Shown here piece after piece: positions 10,115-20,963 of a stretch of 64,000 bases of DNA. The stretch lies in contig OY759219.1 of NCBI GenBank assembly GCA_963662175.1, forward strand, positions 28,500,908 through 28,564,907, in the 5' to 3' direction. The notes beneath the pieces are model-generated. The model had not been told where the DNA came from, searched no databases, and saw only the letters and a list, made by a program, of their open reading frames with translations. Position 1 is the first letter of the stretch. Each line of letters starts with the position of its first letter. Origin of the DNA: Aradus depressus (lineage: Eukaryota; Arthropoda; Insecta; Hemiptera; Aradidae). The position numbers were made by a program, and so were the translations under genes.

Positions 10115-10692
10115 CAGTGGAAAAAGGGGGAAGGTCACTTTTTAAAAAAAAATGAGTTAGAGTTGGCAACAACTTCGGAGAAGATGATGGGTGCTAAGAT
10201 AAAGCAGTTTACCTTCGAAAAATTACCGCGCAAGAAGGGGGAAGCTCTGTGCTACCAGACAAAAAGGGGGACTAACGGTCGCAGAGCGTCCTTGATATCT
10301 CACATATCTTCGCCACATCAAACAGAAGAAAAGTAAAAAGAAACCCACAAGAAAAATAAAGTAATAACTGTTAAATAAATTTTTCGTTCACAGCCTCGGT
10401 CCCATTTTATTCTGGAGTTCTCCCTTCTTTCTCAGTTTTTTTGTGACGTTCCCCCTTCTTCCCCAGTATTTTTTGGAAATTTTGTGTTTTTTATTAAATA
10501 AACTGATTATTTAGAGTGATTTATTGCACATAATTTCCCACATTTATGTATATCACAAATGATGAGTAATTGAACTTGAGGGATTAAAGTATACATACAG
10601 ATGGGAAGGAAAAAGGACTAGAACAATGGGTCAAACTTTAAAATTCGATTTACCAAAAATCATAATTTACCACATTCCCCCTTTTTCCCCTG
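10115..10692. mobile_element. 578-bp MITE with CAGTGGAAAAAGGGGG ends
   Basis: Left end CAGTGGAAAAAGGGGGAAG, right end CCCCCTTTTTCCCCTG, each flanked by TA (10113-10114 and 10693-10694), which indicates a TA target duplication as in the Tc1/mariner/pogo superfamily. The internal motifs AAGGGGGAA and TTCCCCCTTCTT repeat towards both ends. No open frame. Confidence 0.75.
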
Positions 10693-11089
10693 TAGCCTTC
10701 ATTTAATATTTTGCTAGAATGTTTTAGCGAGATTTTTCAGCCTTATTATATTTTTTTGAATATCCGGCAATGGTTTTTCTGGCGAAAGATAAGTTGAGGA
10801 ATTATCCAAGAGGAAGTGAAGCCCGAAGAAAACTGTTGTTTTGGACTTAGTTTCAGCTTTTTGTATAATATTACTTACTGCCAACACGGTATTTTTCCAA
10901 ACTTTATAAAAACAGTGCTAATGAAGAGTCTGTTCCAGTTATCTATAAATTCTTGTTATTTTTAAAAGCACTTAAACATTCATGAGCCTCCGGTAAAGGA
11001 AAACAACGAGCATAAGTTTAAGCTTTTACCTTCCTTATCGTCTCTTTTGTAACTTTTAGTTAATTCAAGGTTTTTTCTGCTGCTAACTA

Positions 11090-11125
11090 CCTCAGCTGGA
11101 CAAAGTATAAGAGAAGTTATGAAAT
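11090..11125 (+). repeat. Family G 5' end, interrupted by a long-TIR element
   Basis: CAGCTGGACAAAGTATAAG and GAAGTTATGAAATCG match the family G 5' box (CAGCTATACGAAGTATAG, GAAGTTATGTAATCG). The family continues on the far side of the insertion at 12119-12165 (GAATTTCATGTTTCCGAG). Positions 10700-11089 hold nothing recognised. Confidence 0.6.
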
Positions 11126-12118
11126 CGAACTCAACATGACGTTGCCCATCGAATTTTTTTCAGATTCCTCATTAAAAAATAGGTCTAAATCCAAATTTTT
11201 AGATTTTTTTGTTTGACCTAATGCGTCCTAGAAAAAAATACATTTTCGTTTGCAATTCAAATATTCTTCACTCATCCACTTTTCATTCTTTCTTTTAAAC
11301 TACAGCAGTTATTGTAAAAAATAAGTTTCGCACAATATTCTTATAGGAAATTTTCCGTAGACTTCGAAAATGTTGTCAAAATAATTGATGCGATTGATGT
11401 GTTCGATGGTGTAACGTCATGTTGAGTGAAGCGAAAGCAATGTAAACAATAGTTCTTCTGTTAATAACCACTTTGTAACCAATAAAATGTTCAAATTCTT
11501 CAAAACAAGACGCCTGCAGAATGAGTCCTTATCAGCTGATCGACAGGGCCCCCAATTAAAGTCGATAATATTACAAATAGAATCAATTATATCGACCGAG
11601 ATCGATTTAAACGATTAAATTTTGTTTATCGATAAAATTAAGATTAAGTCAATTTTAAACCTATAAAACATAGTTTTCCCAAAACAAACAAAATTTTTTC
11701 TCAAATTTCAACTTCTGAGAACTCATTTGGCGTTTAAAACATATAAAATAGTTGTATTAATTTTGAGAAAAAAATCCTGAAAAAAAGTCATATAAATCGA
11801 AAAATCAAGTTTTTCGGTGTTTGTATCAATCGCAACAATTATTTTGACAAAATTTTCGAAATCTACGGAAAATTTTCTATAAGAATATTGTGCGAAACTT
11901 ATTTTTTACAATAACTGCTGTAGTTTAAAAGAAAGAACGAAAAGTGATGAGTGAAGAATATTTGAATTGCAAACGAAAATGTATTTTTTTCTAGGACGCA
12001 TTAGGTCAAACAAAAAAATCTAAAAATTTGGATTTAGACCTATTTTTTAATGAGGAATCTGAAAAAAATATCAGTTCTCCAAAAAAAAATTCGATGGTGT
12101 AACGTCATGTTGAGTTCG
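11126..12118. mobile_element. 993-bp element with about 280-bp terminal inverted repeats
   Basis: The left arm (about 11126-11405) and the right arm (about 11825-12118) are reverse complements with a few differences. The termini read CGAACTCAACATGACGTT and AACGTCATGTTGAGTTCG. The ends are followed inward by AT-rich sequence and by ACATTTTCGTTTGC and its complement. The 420-bp centre contains another copy of GGTGTAACGTCATGTTGAG at about 11408. No transposase. It lies inside a family G repeat. The target duplication is unclear. Confidence 0.8.
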
Positions 12119-12164
12119 CGTGAAATTCATGAATTTCATGTTTCCGAGTCCTGATTCCAAAAAT

Positions 12165-12860
12165 TATTATTATTATTTATTTTGTCTTTATAACGTTGGT
12201 CGCAACTGTTGAGGAAGGTCACCCAGCGGTAGCTCCTCTGAGCGAAATTAAAAACAATTAATATTATGGTTATTATCAATAAATGGGGATATTATGATTT
12301 TGTTTCAAGAAGTGGGGGGTTGCAATTTGGGATTATAATAAGTCACGGTTCCACCTCCTCTTCAATCTCCTGGGAGGATTGTGTGGCAAGTGTGGTGAAG
12401 AAAGTGAGTGGATGTATGGATTTGGGTGTGAATGCAATTTGCTGTGGAAACGTCTGTAAAGGTCCTGAATTGTGTCGTGTACTGTGTTTATCATGAGGTC
12501 ATTGCGAAGTGTTCTGTTACTTACGTATGGTGGGCATTGTGTAGTAAGTCTGAGTGTCTTTGACTGGAAAACCTGGATACGTTTCAGGTTAGATATTTTA
12601 GCCGAACCGTAGATTTGTGAGCCATACATCCAGAGTGGCTTTAGTAGAAATGTGTAGCAGTTACGCTTTTGTGTTAAGGGTAATTTTGAATGTCTGTGCA
12701 GAAGAGATTAAAGCATTTTAAATCGTTTGTTTAGTGTACTATGTATGAGGCTTGTAAGTGGGTTCCATGTCAGTCATCGTTCCGTCCCAAATATCTTACT
12801 GTGTTAGTCTGAGGGAGAGGCTTGTTGTAGATAAAAACGGCGGGACATGTATCTCGTCTT
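12165..12860 (-). pseudogene. Jockey-like LINE, RT C-terminal fragment
   Basis: An open minus-strand frame (12333-12629) encodes KISNLKRIQVFQSKTLR and PPYVSNRTLRNDL, the hallmark end of Jockey-clade reverse transcriptases. Upstream in broken frames, TVRYLG and QKRNCYTFLLKPLWMYGSQI continue the match. The 3' end is at about 12165, with a short (AAT)n tail typical of the clade. It is truncated at both ends and not functional. Confidence 0.8.
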
Positions 12861-13061
12861 AGTGTAAATGATTCCAAAAATTAAAAGAAAAAAAAAACAT
12901 GAGCTTTCAATTTGAGACGATTTTTTATTTTAAATGTTTTCCATATTTTTAAGACCTAACTGTACAGTAGGGACAGTTGTAAACTGTAATATAAACAAGC
13001 CCGTTGCCAAGGCAACGGATTTATTAGCCACGATATATTTTTTTTATTAAACCGAATTTAG

Positions 13062-13745
13062 AAGACGAAATCAAAGTAAAAGAAGAAAGAAAATTAAGAA
13101 AGAAGAAAAGAAAATGGAAATCTGAAGAACAAAACAAGTTTAAGAAGAAAGGAGGAATAACTTCAAAAGGAAGAAAAGGTGGCTGTAGGCCTAACCTTAC
13201 AGTATATTTTAAATAATAATTACAAGATCCACCGACTTCAAAAGGAAACTAAATTTTCAGAAGGGATTAATTTAGCACCCAGAAACAAAATGAAACAGCT
13301 AAAAGAAGAAGAATGAAGAAAATTTCAGGAAAATATAAGCAAAATTAAGAAAAGGTCAATAATTAAAAAACGAGTCGGTAGAAAGTTGTGAAAATTTTTA
13401 GGAAAAGACAGTTAATTATTAAGAAAAGATTAAAGAAGAAAAAGAAGAGAAAAACTGCCCACATCAGAAAGAAAAGCCAGTAGTAAATTTTGAAGAAACG
13501 GTCAGTTCTAAAATACATCGAATCAACTAGGCCGGATCCCATCTGAAATAATACAAGTGATCCGAAAGTGTATACCACAAACTTTAAACACTGTTTTCGA
13601 GAAATGAAGAAGGCAAAATTAAAAAGAAAAGTTACAGAAAATTAAGATGACAATTTAGAAAAGAGAAGAAACGGAAGAAAGGAGAGAAAACACCAAAAAA
13701 TATTAATATTTAGAAGTAAAACAAGAGACAACAGAAAAAAGAAAC
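13062..13745 (+). other. Strongly purine-rich strand, about 680 bp
   Basis: The plus strand is dominated by A and G (repeated AGAAGAAAG, AAGAAAAG, GGAAGAAAAGG blocks) with few pyrimidines and no sustained coding frame. It could be decayed low-complexity DNA or an expanded GAA-type tract. The function is unknown. Confidence 0.7.
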
Positions 13746-14620
13746 TCGAATTTGCTACCCATAATACCGTGCGGAGGCAGTTTAGTCAGTCTATGTTGAG
13801 TTCTGGTAGAGGTGAGACCTGTGAGAGACTAGTCTCTGTTTTTTTGTTTGAAATGAGTGAAAAGTAGTGAGTAAACAATTAAAAGTGAGTGAAAGTGACT
13901 AATGAAGAGTTAAGATGAGGTGGAGAGAGCCTGGACTCCGATTTCTTTTGTAAAATATAATTAATTAGAATTATCTGTTTCAAGTGTGACGTCACCAAGG
14001 TATGATCCATTTTTTTTGTACATATAATTTCTAAGATGGCCATTTTTAATTTCAAAATTCATAATAGTTTTATTAAAGTTATATTGTTTGTAAATATGTT
14101 TTAATTTTCTTTTAACTCCCCATATCTCTCTCAATGAAATTCACATTTCAAAACTCATAGGCCTTGCGAATCAACACCTTTGAGATAAGCGCCAATCGTT
14201 ATCGGGACATAATATTTAATAATCTTAATTTTCAGAATCACACCGGGAGACTTTTGGATTTTTGGATTGGTGCAAGTAACGTAGTTTGAAAATTTTACAG
14301 AGTTATTTATAACATATGTTTTCCATTTTTTTTTAGAGCTTCACTCAACCATATGGTAGATTATTTTATTTTTGAAATTATAGATTTAATTAACTTAAAT
14401 TTTTTTTTATTATTCAAAATTTTATTCATTTTTTTTAATTTATTGTGAAAGGCAACAAATAAATATATTTAATAAAAAACCTTTCATTATGGCATATCCC
14501 TTGTGTGGAAATTAAATTCAATTTTTTTATATACTCAAAGTAATATAACTATAGTAACCTCATTTAAAACATAATAAAACCTTTCAAAACTGGTTGAACT
14601 TCCATTTAGTTTTTGTTAAG
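13746..14620. other. No recognised gene
   Basis: Includes a GAGTGAAA-rich stretch near 13850-13910 and long T/A runs near 14330-14460. I see no coding frame, repeat family or RNA gene here. Confidence 0.6.
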
Positions 14621-14623
14621 ACG

Positions 14624-14660
14624 TAGCTGAAGATGGTAGCAATACCGAAAATACTTCCAC
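14624..14660 (+). ncRNA. Hammerhead-like motif, slightly degenerate (family C-like)
   Basis: CTGAAGA (14627-14633), T, stem II GGTA/TACC with GCAA loop, GAAA, then AATACTT in place of the palindrome AGTACT. The core is intact but stem III is mutated. A SINE follows within a few bases (14664). Confidence 0.45.
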
Positions 14661-14663
14661 ATA

Positions 14664-14855
14664 TTTTATGCCGTCTTTCGAATGGGACGTAAAGCGATGG
14701 TCCCGAACCTGTACGATGTCAGGTTAAAGACCCCTACCTCAGATGAATAAACCAGGGTAGGTAAAATCTCCACCAGAGCGACGAAAGAGGACTCTGGTAG
14801 TAGACGATATGACCTCGTAATTAAAGCCCGGGCATGAATCACTATAACTAACTAT
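14664..14855 (+). repeat. tRNA-derived SINE, 5'-truncated
   Basis: Starts at the CCGTC-TTCG-ATGGGACG box and runs to the end of the SINE (CCCGGGCATGAATCA, TAACTAACTA). The tRNA-like head is missing. It directly abuts a Penelope-like arm. Confidence 0.8.
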
Positions 14856-15224
14856 GGTATGGTATTTCATCTTTCAGGAACATAATTAACTAAAACAAAC
14901 CAGAATTTATTTTATTATTCCAATTATTACAGGAGTTTCCCCAAATGAACAGTTCACCGGAAAAATCTTTAACAAGAATATTTTCATGGGGAAAACTCGA
15001 GGAAAAATATATGTAATTTGAGAAATAATTTTGACACAATTGTGGTCACTCCCATGTCCTCTCTCTCAAGGCTATCTTCATACAAGCGATGGGTACGGAT
15101 ACTTCTTATATCAATAATATCGATATTTCTGTATCGATGGTTTCGTACCGATAATTGTTTTTTTATGGGGATTAAGATTGGCATATATCATTTAAAACTA
15201 TTATGCCCTCTTATCATTCTCCTT

Positions 15225-15410
15225 ACTAAAGCTGAATCAGAATTATGTTTTAGAAGAAATCCAAATGAAATAATTACAAATTTAAATCTATTTTTTAAAC
15301 TTATTTTTTCTATTTTTTTTTTTTTGTTATTAGGACCCTTTTCGGAAACTACTGCAGACATCAAAATTTAGTAGAGACCAGCCAAAAATGTCCACAGGAA
15401 ATGTGATAAT
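15225..15410 (+). repeat. Family I dispersed repeat, copy 2
   Basis: Matches 8585-8770 and 55955-56165 from GAAATAATTA-A through AAATCAAAATTTAGTAG to CACAGGAAATGTG. Non-coding. Positions 14856-15224 hold nothing convincing. Confidence 0.65.
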
Positions 15411-16030
15411 TTTTTATTTTTATCCAATAATAGTTATTTTTTTTATTATATATATATTTTTTTTTATTATCACAAGGTACTGTAACAGTGCCTCGGATGT
15501 ACTATAAAAGTTTTTTTGTTGCTTCTCGAGAGCAAATAAAAAAAGGACCCCTTAGAATCCCTGTCAGTCTGATTAGTTGATCCTGGGTTTAGGCTCATGT
15601 TTTTTGCCTAGAAGATATTCTATTGAAATAGATCTGTAGGTTCATTCCAAAAATTTGTTTCGTTTGATATGATATCCCAATTTTTTCAATACTTCGCGAA
15701 ATTTATTGCTTATAATTTTAATTGTATATGTACGAAGGTCGATTGCTTTGACAAAATTCCAACTTTTCTATTCTTTCAAAAAATATGTCGTTTCGAAAGT
15801 GTTAAGACGTTTGCTTTGTTTACCCGAAAACAGTTTCCCCTATCAAAAAATGTATTCTTATATAAAATGTTCTTTGTAAAATGTCCATTTAAGAAATAAC
15901 CTTAGATTTTAAATTGAAAATTGAACGCACAAAGTTATAGCGCCTCTAAACGAACAATGAATTTAACAATGACGAACAATGAATAAAACGAGCGAATAAT
16001 GAATTTCTTTAAGAAATATTTCTGAATAAT
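15411..16030. other. No recognised gene
   Basis: AT-rich. A 76-codon open frame exists (15669-15899), but its composition is biased toward Phe/Lys as expected from AT-rich noise. Confidence 0.6.
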
Positions 16031-16320
16031 GAGTGCGGGTAGCTCAGAGGGGCGTACTTGCCTTCTGAGTTCAAGACCGCGATTAGTATAGAAGATCGCG
16101 GGTTCGAAACCCGACCGAATGCCTTAAGTTTCTAATCTGAATGGAACTTTGAGCGATGATAGAACGACAATAACTGTAGTTTAGGGTAGGCAAAATTTAG
16201 GACTCCCATAGTAGAGTCGGGCTCATTTCCACCAGAGCAACGAAAGAGCGCTCTGGTAGTAGGCAATATGACCTCGTAGTTAAAGCCCGAGCATGAGTCA
16301 TAATAACTAACTATTGTTGG
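16031..16320 (+). repeat. tRNA-derived SINE with an internal duplication in the head
   Basis: The head contains GGGTAGCTCAGAGG and GCGGGTTCGAAACCCGACC but has extra sequence between the A- and B-like boxes. The middle body is deleted, joining directly to GTTTAGGGTAGGCAAAATTT. The tail is complete to TAACTAACTA. Confidence 0.85.
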
Positions 16321-16697
16321 TAGATTCTATATTAAAAAATATGAAAATAAAGAAAACATGATGTAGTACAGATCAGCCTCATTCACCTTCCCCTTCTCAA
16401 ATTCTTTTCAAACGTTACTCTCAGAACTACAATGAAACAACTCAGAGGTGGTTGGTATAAAAATGTCCTCTTATGGTCCCATCATATATTTTCTCAATTG
16501 TTATTTTCTCTCAACAATATTAAACTTTTACTTAATTATAAACAAACAGATTTTAATAACAGGATATCTTATCACAGTTTCCGTTGATATAACCTGTTAT
16601 TCTCCTTTCCTGTGACTCACTGAGCTGCTCACTTTTCCTGCTCTTTTGTTGCCAAGGTCAACCCAACTTTTTACTTTGGTAATATTGAGTGAGCAAA

Positions 16698-16850
16698 GGT
16701 TGCCGGTAGCTCAGAGGCAGAAACCCAGCTGAGACCCTTAGGTTTTTTTTTATCTGGAAGGTGGAAAAAATCTTGAGCAATCAGTTATTCAGGAGAGTCG
16801 TTAAGCGATGGTCACGAGCCTGTACAATGTCAAGTTTGTGTAGGGGAAGT
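16698..16850 (+). repeat. tRNA-derived SINE, head and middle only
   Basis: GCCGGTAGCTCAGAGG, a shortened head, then TTATCTGGAAGGTGG and GTTAAGCGATGGTCACGAGC. It ends abruptly where family G begins. Confidence 0.75.
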
Positions 16851-17125
16851 TATGTAATTAGTCAACAATTTTGAGTTTTCAACGAAATTTCATGTTTTTC
16901 GATCTCCAGATTCCAAATCAGAGGAGAGAGGCTCAACTCAAAAACCCTAATAACTGCCGGTGTAATGAATGTATTGTAATGAAATTTCATATTTGAAGTC
17001 GAAACCTAATGATGAAATAACCTGTCAAATTTCAGCGATATCGGTTCAGGGGAGAGGACACAATCAAAAATCCCAAATACAAAATTTAGTATGAAGATTT
17101 AGCAGCTCTTACGTAAGTCAACTAC
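16840..17125 (+). repeat. Family G dispersed repeat
   Basis: GTAGGGGAAGTTATGTAATT, CAACGAAATTTCATG, two sub-units with TAATAACTGCCGGTGTAATG, then TTTAGCAGCTCTTACGTAAG. The orientation matches the family definition used here. Confidence 0.75.
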
Positions 17126-17128
17126 TCA

Positions 17129-17530
17129 AACAAACTCGATCTCGGATTTTCGCACGATTACGATATTTCCTTTCATTCAATAAGAAAGTGACAAATACTT
17201 TTGAACCGCTAAATACGTGAGCATGACCTTGACATTTGATTTGACTTGACGAGCTTCTTTGAACCTCTTATACCACTCATAACACCGTGATCGACTCAGA
17301 CATTCCTTCCCAAAACGCTCTTGCAACATCTGAAAAGTTTCTGTAAATGTTTTACCCAACTTCACACAAAACTTGACAATCCGTTGCTCTTCTTTTTGAT
17401 TCATTTGACAAAATAGCCAAACACGAAAAACTTTTTTAACAAAAACGTCTGTTACTTCACAACAAAGTAGGTTGTAGAGAATCTACAAAAACAGCTGAGC
17501 TCAGAAAGAATCACAACAACTAATGCTGCC
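17129..17530 (-). mobile_element. Mariner element, internally deleted remnant
   Basis: Contains the N-terminal transposase fragment described separately, joined to short 3' sequence. The catalytic core is missing. I could not define the terminal inverted repeats, so the limits are approximate. Confidence 0.6.
17177..17404 (-). pseudogene. Mariner transposase N-terminal fragment
   Basis: The 75-residue open frame begins MNQKEEQRIVKFCVKLGKTF and contains CLSRSRCYEWYKRFKEAR, the helix-turn-helix DNA-binding region of mariner (SETMAR-type) transposases. After residue 50 the sequence jumps to NVKVMLT, which in intact mariners lies inside the catalytic domain, and then ends. The D,D34D catalytic residues are therefore lost by an internal deletion. 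Non-functional. Confidence 0.85.
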
Positions 17531-17744
17531 AACCGACAACAACCTACCACAACTCCTTCCTTATCCAGGCTAACTCCCTCTGGAACTCTCTCCCTCTCCA
17601 GATTCGCCATGCTCCTACTCTTCTTTCATTTAAGTCCCTGGAAAACTGACATTATTGCAGAGATATTGTGAAATAATTCAAATGAACTTGAAAGGAATAA
17701 AACTTGTTTATTTATGATATTGTCTAATTTCACCAACTATATTT

Positions 17745-17787
17745 ACATGGGAGTACTTTCGGTATTTCTACCATCCTCAGCCAAAAG
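17745..17787 (-). ncRNA. Hammerhead-ribozyme-like motif (family C)
   Basis: Minus strand: TTTTGG, CTGAGGA, T, GGTA-GAAA-TACC, GAAA, AGTACT, C, CCATG. The core is intact apart from the extra T. Confidence 0.6.
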
Positions 17788-17820
17788 GATAAGAGATAAG
17801 AGACAGTCTTATCTCTTATG

Positions 17821-17863
17821 CTTTTGGCTGAGGATGGTAGAAATACCGAAAGTACTCCCATGT
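17821..17863 (+). ncRNA. Hammerhead-ribozyme-like motif (family C)
   Basis: Mirror copy of 17745-17787: CTGAGGA at 17828-17834, stem II 17836-17847, GAAA, AGTACT, C, CCATG. Confidence 0.6.
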
Positions 17864-18017
17864 AAATATAGTTGGTGAAATTAGACAATATCATAAATAA
17901 ACAAGTTTTATTCCTTTCAAGTTCATTTAAGTCCCTACTTTTCCATTATCTACTGACTCAGCAAACCTCTGATTCTGAAAGCTGGCTCCTATGAGATAGT
18001 TCTCGTCTTCCTATAAG

Positions 18018-18369
18018 GTTAGGTTAGGTTTTGTGACTCATTCCCGGGCTTCAACTACGAGGTTATATCGCCTACTACCACAGCGCTCATTCGTCACTCT
18101 GGTGGTCATGAGCCCGACTGTAGAGTATAGTATGGGAGTCCTAAATTTTGCCTTCCCTAAATTTTTATTCACCTAGGCCAGGGTTCTTTAACGAGTACCT
18201 GACATCGTACAGGCTCGGGACCATCGCGTAACGTCCCATCCGAAGGACGGCGTGCTTAAGTTTATTTTACCTCCCAGATAAAATAAACTAAGCGCCTCGG
18301 TCGGGTTTCGAACCCACGGTCTTGAGCTCAGAAGGCAAACACGTATACTACTGAGCTACCGGCGCCCTC
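18018..18369 (-). repeat. tRNA-derived SINE, full length
   Basis: Complete reverse-complement copy from the tail (TTAGGTTTTGTGACTCATTC at the low end) to the tRNA-like head (GAGCTACCGGCGCCCTC at the high end). The internal promoter-like B box (GGGTTTCGAACCCACG on this strand) is well kept. Confidence 0.9.
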
Positions 18370-18420
18370 TGTCTTCCTATAAGTCTCTCACTCCACTGGA
18401 CAGATTGTTACTCTTCTGTT

Positions 18421-18559
18421 TCATCAGTCCAGTTTTTTTACAATTCATATATAAGTCATTATTGTTATCATGTTTCACATCATTATTCACACTAGTTTTT
18501 CTAATTTTTTTTCTCTTCATTATTCATCAGTCCAGTTTTTTTACAATTCATATATAAGT
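18421..18559 (+). repeat. Target-derived 104-bp duplication left of the LINE (units A-B-A')
   Basis: Unit A (TCATCAGTCCAG... TATATAAGT, 18421-18456) is followed by unit B (CATTATTGTTATCATG... CTTCATTATT, 18457-18524) and then by an identical second A (18524-18559). The LINE begins there. A second copy of B lies immediately after the LINE poly-A. Confidence 0.9.
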
Positions 18560-20432
18560 GGCTAGCTAAGGAGGCTTACTACCGTGACCAGCTAGATGCA
18601 TGTCGAGGGTCCCCGCGGAAATTCTGGTCCATTGTCAATGATCTGTCAGGCAAACCCACAAGGAACCGGACCCAATTAAAGAACCTCCTCCCTGACCATC
18701 AGTCTGGCCAACCTGTAGCTACTGTGAACAGGTTAAATGAATACTTCTGCAAAGTTGGACAAGAACTAGCTGATCATATCAGTGCTAACTGCTTCCCACC
18801 TCCACCCTCCGCCTCTCCCAAATGTTCACTCTCACACTTCCTAGAGATAGCGGAGTCTGACGTTGCGAAGACCCTTAATGAACTTTGTGGCCGTTCCGCT
18901 CCAGGCCCTGACAATTTCTCTACCGAAGTTATAAAAAACACTCCACACATCTAGTCCCCCCACTGACTCATATAATAAATCTAAGTCTAAATTCTGGTTC
19001 CTTCCCCCACTTACTAAAAAAAGCTAAAGTCATCCCCATCCATAAAAACGGTCCTACCCACATTTTATCTAACTACAGACCTATTTCCATGCTAAATACA
19101 ATCTCTAAAATACTAGAAAAATGTGTTAAACATGTATTAATGCAATACGTTTCTGATAACCAGTTGCTCTCCTGCAGACAATTCGGTTTTCAGCCGGGTA
19201 AAAAAACGAGTGACGCATTACTGGAAGTCATCTCCACAGTCACAGCCGGACTCAACGAGGGAGAGAAAGTACTCGGAGTCTTTCTCGACCTCGCTAAAGC
19301 CTTCGACTCTATTGACAGGGACATTCTAATTCAGAAACTGAAACAAATAGGGATAACGGGGACTGTACTAAGATGGTTCGAATCATATCTAACTAACAGA
19401 ACACAATATGTCTCAGTTGAGGGTGTGGAGAGTGACACGAAACAGATAGACTATGGGGTCATCCAAGGCAGTACCTTGGGTCCTGTTCTATTTCTCATCT
19501 ACATAAACGAGATAACAGTATACGAACCGAAGGAGGGTCGGATAGTGTTATTTGCAGACGATACTGTGGTGTTGTACCGTGGACGGTCCTGGCGTGAGGT
19601 GTTCAAATACGCTGAGCTTCACTTGAAGGACATACTTGGGTGGATTTGTTCTAACTCTCTCACGCTTAACGTAACAAAATGCAAATACATAACATTTTCG
19701 CTGACATCTATCAATTCTGAATATCCCTTAAAAATCCATAATTGTGACTCCACCCTCTGCTGTTCCTGCCTACCCCTCAAAAGGGTCTCACAATATAAGT
19801 ATCTAGGAGTCTGGGTAGACTCTAGATTAAATTGGGCCTTTCATATCCAGCAAGTCACAAGGAAAGTAAGGAGTATGCTTTTTGCATTTAGAACCCTGCG
19901 GGAAGTCTTACCTGTCAAGGATCTGAAAAATATATATCACGCATACATAGGTTCAATGTTAGACTATGGGATCATGGCCTGGGGCGGTTCAACAGCTTCA
20001 GCTGTAAAGCCGCTGGTGACCGCCCAAAAACTAGTTATAAAGACCATTTTGAAAGTCCCTGCTACATTTCCTACTACGCAAGTTTTTTCCGTTTTCCCCG
20101 TTCTCCCGATCCGGCATATATACCTCAAAAACCTCCTTAGAAAGCTTTTCCTAAATGCTTCAGATACTCTCTGTTCTGTTCCTCACCGATACCCGGCACG
20201 AACCCCTCACTCCACCAGTACTATCGTACACAGACCACTCACCACTTGGACGACCAAACAGACACCGTTTATTATAGCAACTCTTTTCAATAATTTGCCC
20301 AAAGATATAAAACTAGAAATAGAAAACCGGAGAGGTTCTCTGGGCAGGTACATGACTAGGGTCATGGAGTGGGTCACCGGACTGAGCTCTGATCAGGTTG
20401 AGTCCTTGTTAAGTTCTCTCTACTCTGACTAG
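18559..20432 (+). pseudogene. Jockey/CR1-like LINE reverse transcriptase, 5'-truncated, one frameshift
   Basis: Open from the element's first base (WLAKEAYYRDQLDACRG) through NRLNEYFCKVGQELAD to a stop at 18952. The same protein then resumes one frame over (INLSLNSGSFPHLLKKAKV, SNYRPISMLNTISK) and stays open to 20432. RT motifs visible in order are: FGFQPGKKTSDAL, GVFLDLAKAFDS, GVIQGSTLGPVLFLIYIN, the catalytic box LFADDTVV (about 19549), and CKYITFSLT. The C-terminal connection domain is intact. The endonuclease domain is absent because the copy is 5'-truncated, and there is no RNase H domain. One indel near 18954 separates the two frames, so the copy is dead but young. Confidence 0.92.
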
Positions 20433-20961
20433 CACGACGCTCTGTTCTGATCTTTTCCCATGTATGCTGTTGTACTCTGCCAACTTCATGTTAACTTGTC
20501 TTGTCTCTCACTCTATTAAAATTCAATGCCAGGTCTCCGGGTTGTCAGGTTCATTCATCCGCACTTCATTATTCATCAATTTTTATTTAACTTTTCTTCT
20601 ATATTACGAGAATATTTCTTATTTTAGTCACTTTTTCTTTTTCTCATTCTTTTTTTTTAATTATTATTATTGTATTTTTTTTATTTTTTACTAAAGATAC
20701 TATTGTTATTTATTTTTGTATTTTTCTTTTTTTTGTATTTCTTCTCTCTATACTATGTTAAATAATTGTTAACAGTGTTTGTACAGTGCTAGCTGACTGC
20801 TCCCCCTCCCACACTCAGACTCCGTCTTCTGGGAGGAGGTAGCCTATTTATCCTGTAATATTTATCTTTTATTTTGTAATTATCTAAAGGCATTAAATAA
20901 AAAAAAAAAATAAAAAATAAAAAAATAAATAAAAAAAAAAAATAAAAAAAAAAAAAAAAAA
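18559..20961 (+). mobile_element. 5'-truncated non-LTR retrotransposon with poly-A/(AAAT)n tail
   Basis: The reverse transcriptase frame is followed by a T-rich 3' untranslated region, AAGGCATTAAATAAA and an A-rich tail (20895-20961). The insertion flanks are unusual (A-B-A' on the left, B' on the right; see findings). Confidence 0.9.
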
Positions 20962-20963
20962 GT

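Larger units (their letters stand above)
17640..17921 (-). mobile_element. Hammerhead foldback element, copy 2
   Basis: Flanked by a perfect 15-bp target duplication TTCATTTAAGTCCCT (17625-17639 and 17922-17936) inside a LINE remnant. The long arm with the tail (GAAAACTGACATTATTGCAG) is on the left and the short arm on the right, so the element lies on the minus strand. Each arm carries one hammerhead-like motif, pointing in opposite directions. No open frame. Confidence 0.88.
17560..17990 (+). pseudogene. LINE RT C-terminal remnant split by a foldback element
   Basis: 17580-17640 encodes WNSLPLQIRHAPTLLSFKS, the typical C-terminus of CR1/Jockey-like reverse transcriptases. The same frame resumes after the inserted foldback at 17937 (LLFHYLLT). 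The remainder of the LINE is absent. Confidence 0.7.

Noticed and set aside
15018..15371. 117-codon hydrophobic protein gene
   Set aside because: Ile/Phe/Leu-rich translation of AT-rich DNA that overlaps the start of dispersed repeat family I; no domain or splice signals.
18005..18035. Telomeric (TTAGG)n array
   Set aside because: GGTTAGGTTAGG is only two units long and is the terminal part of SINE copies, not a telomere.
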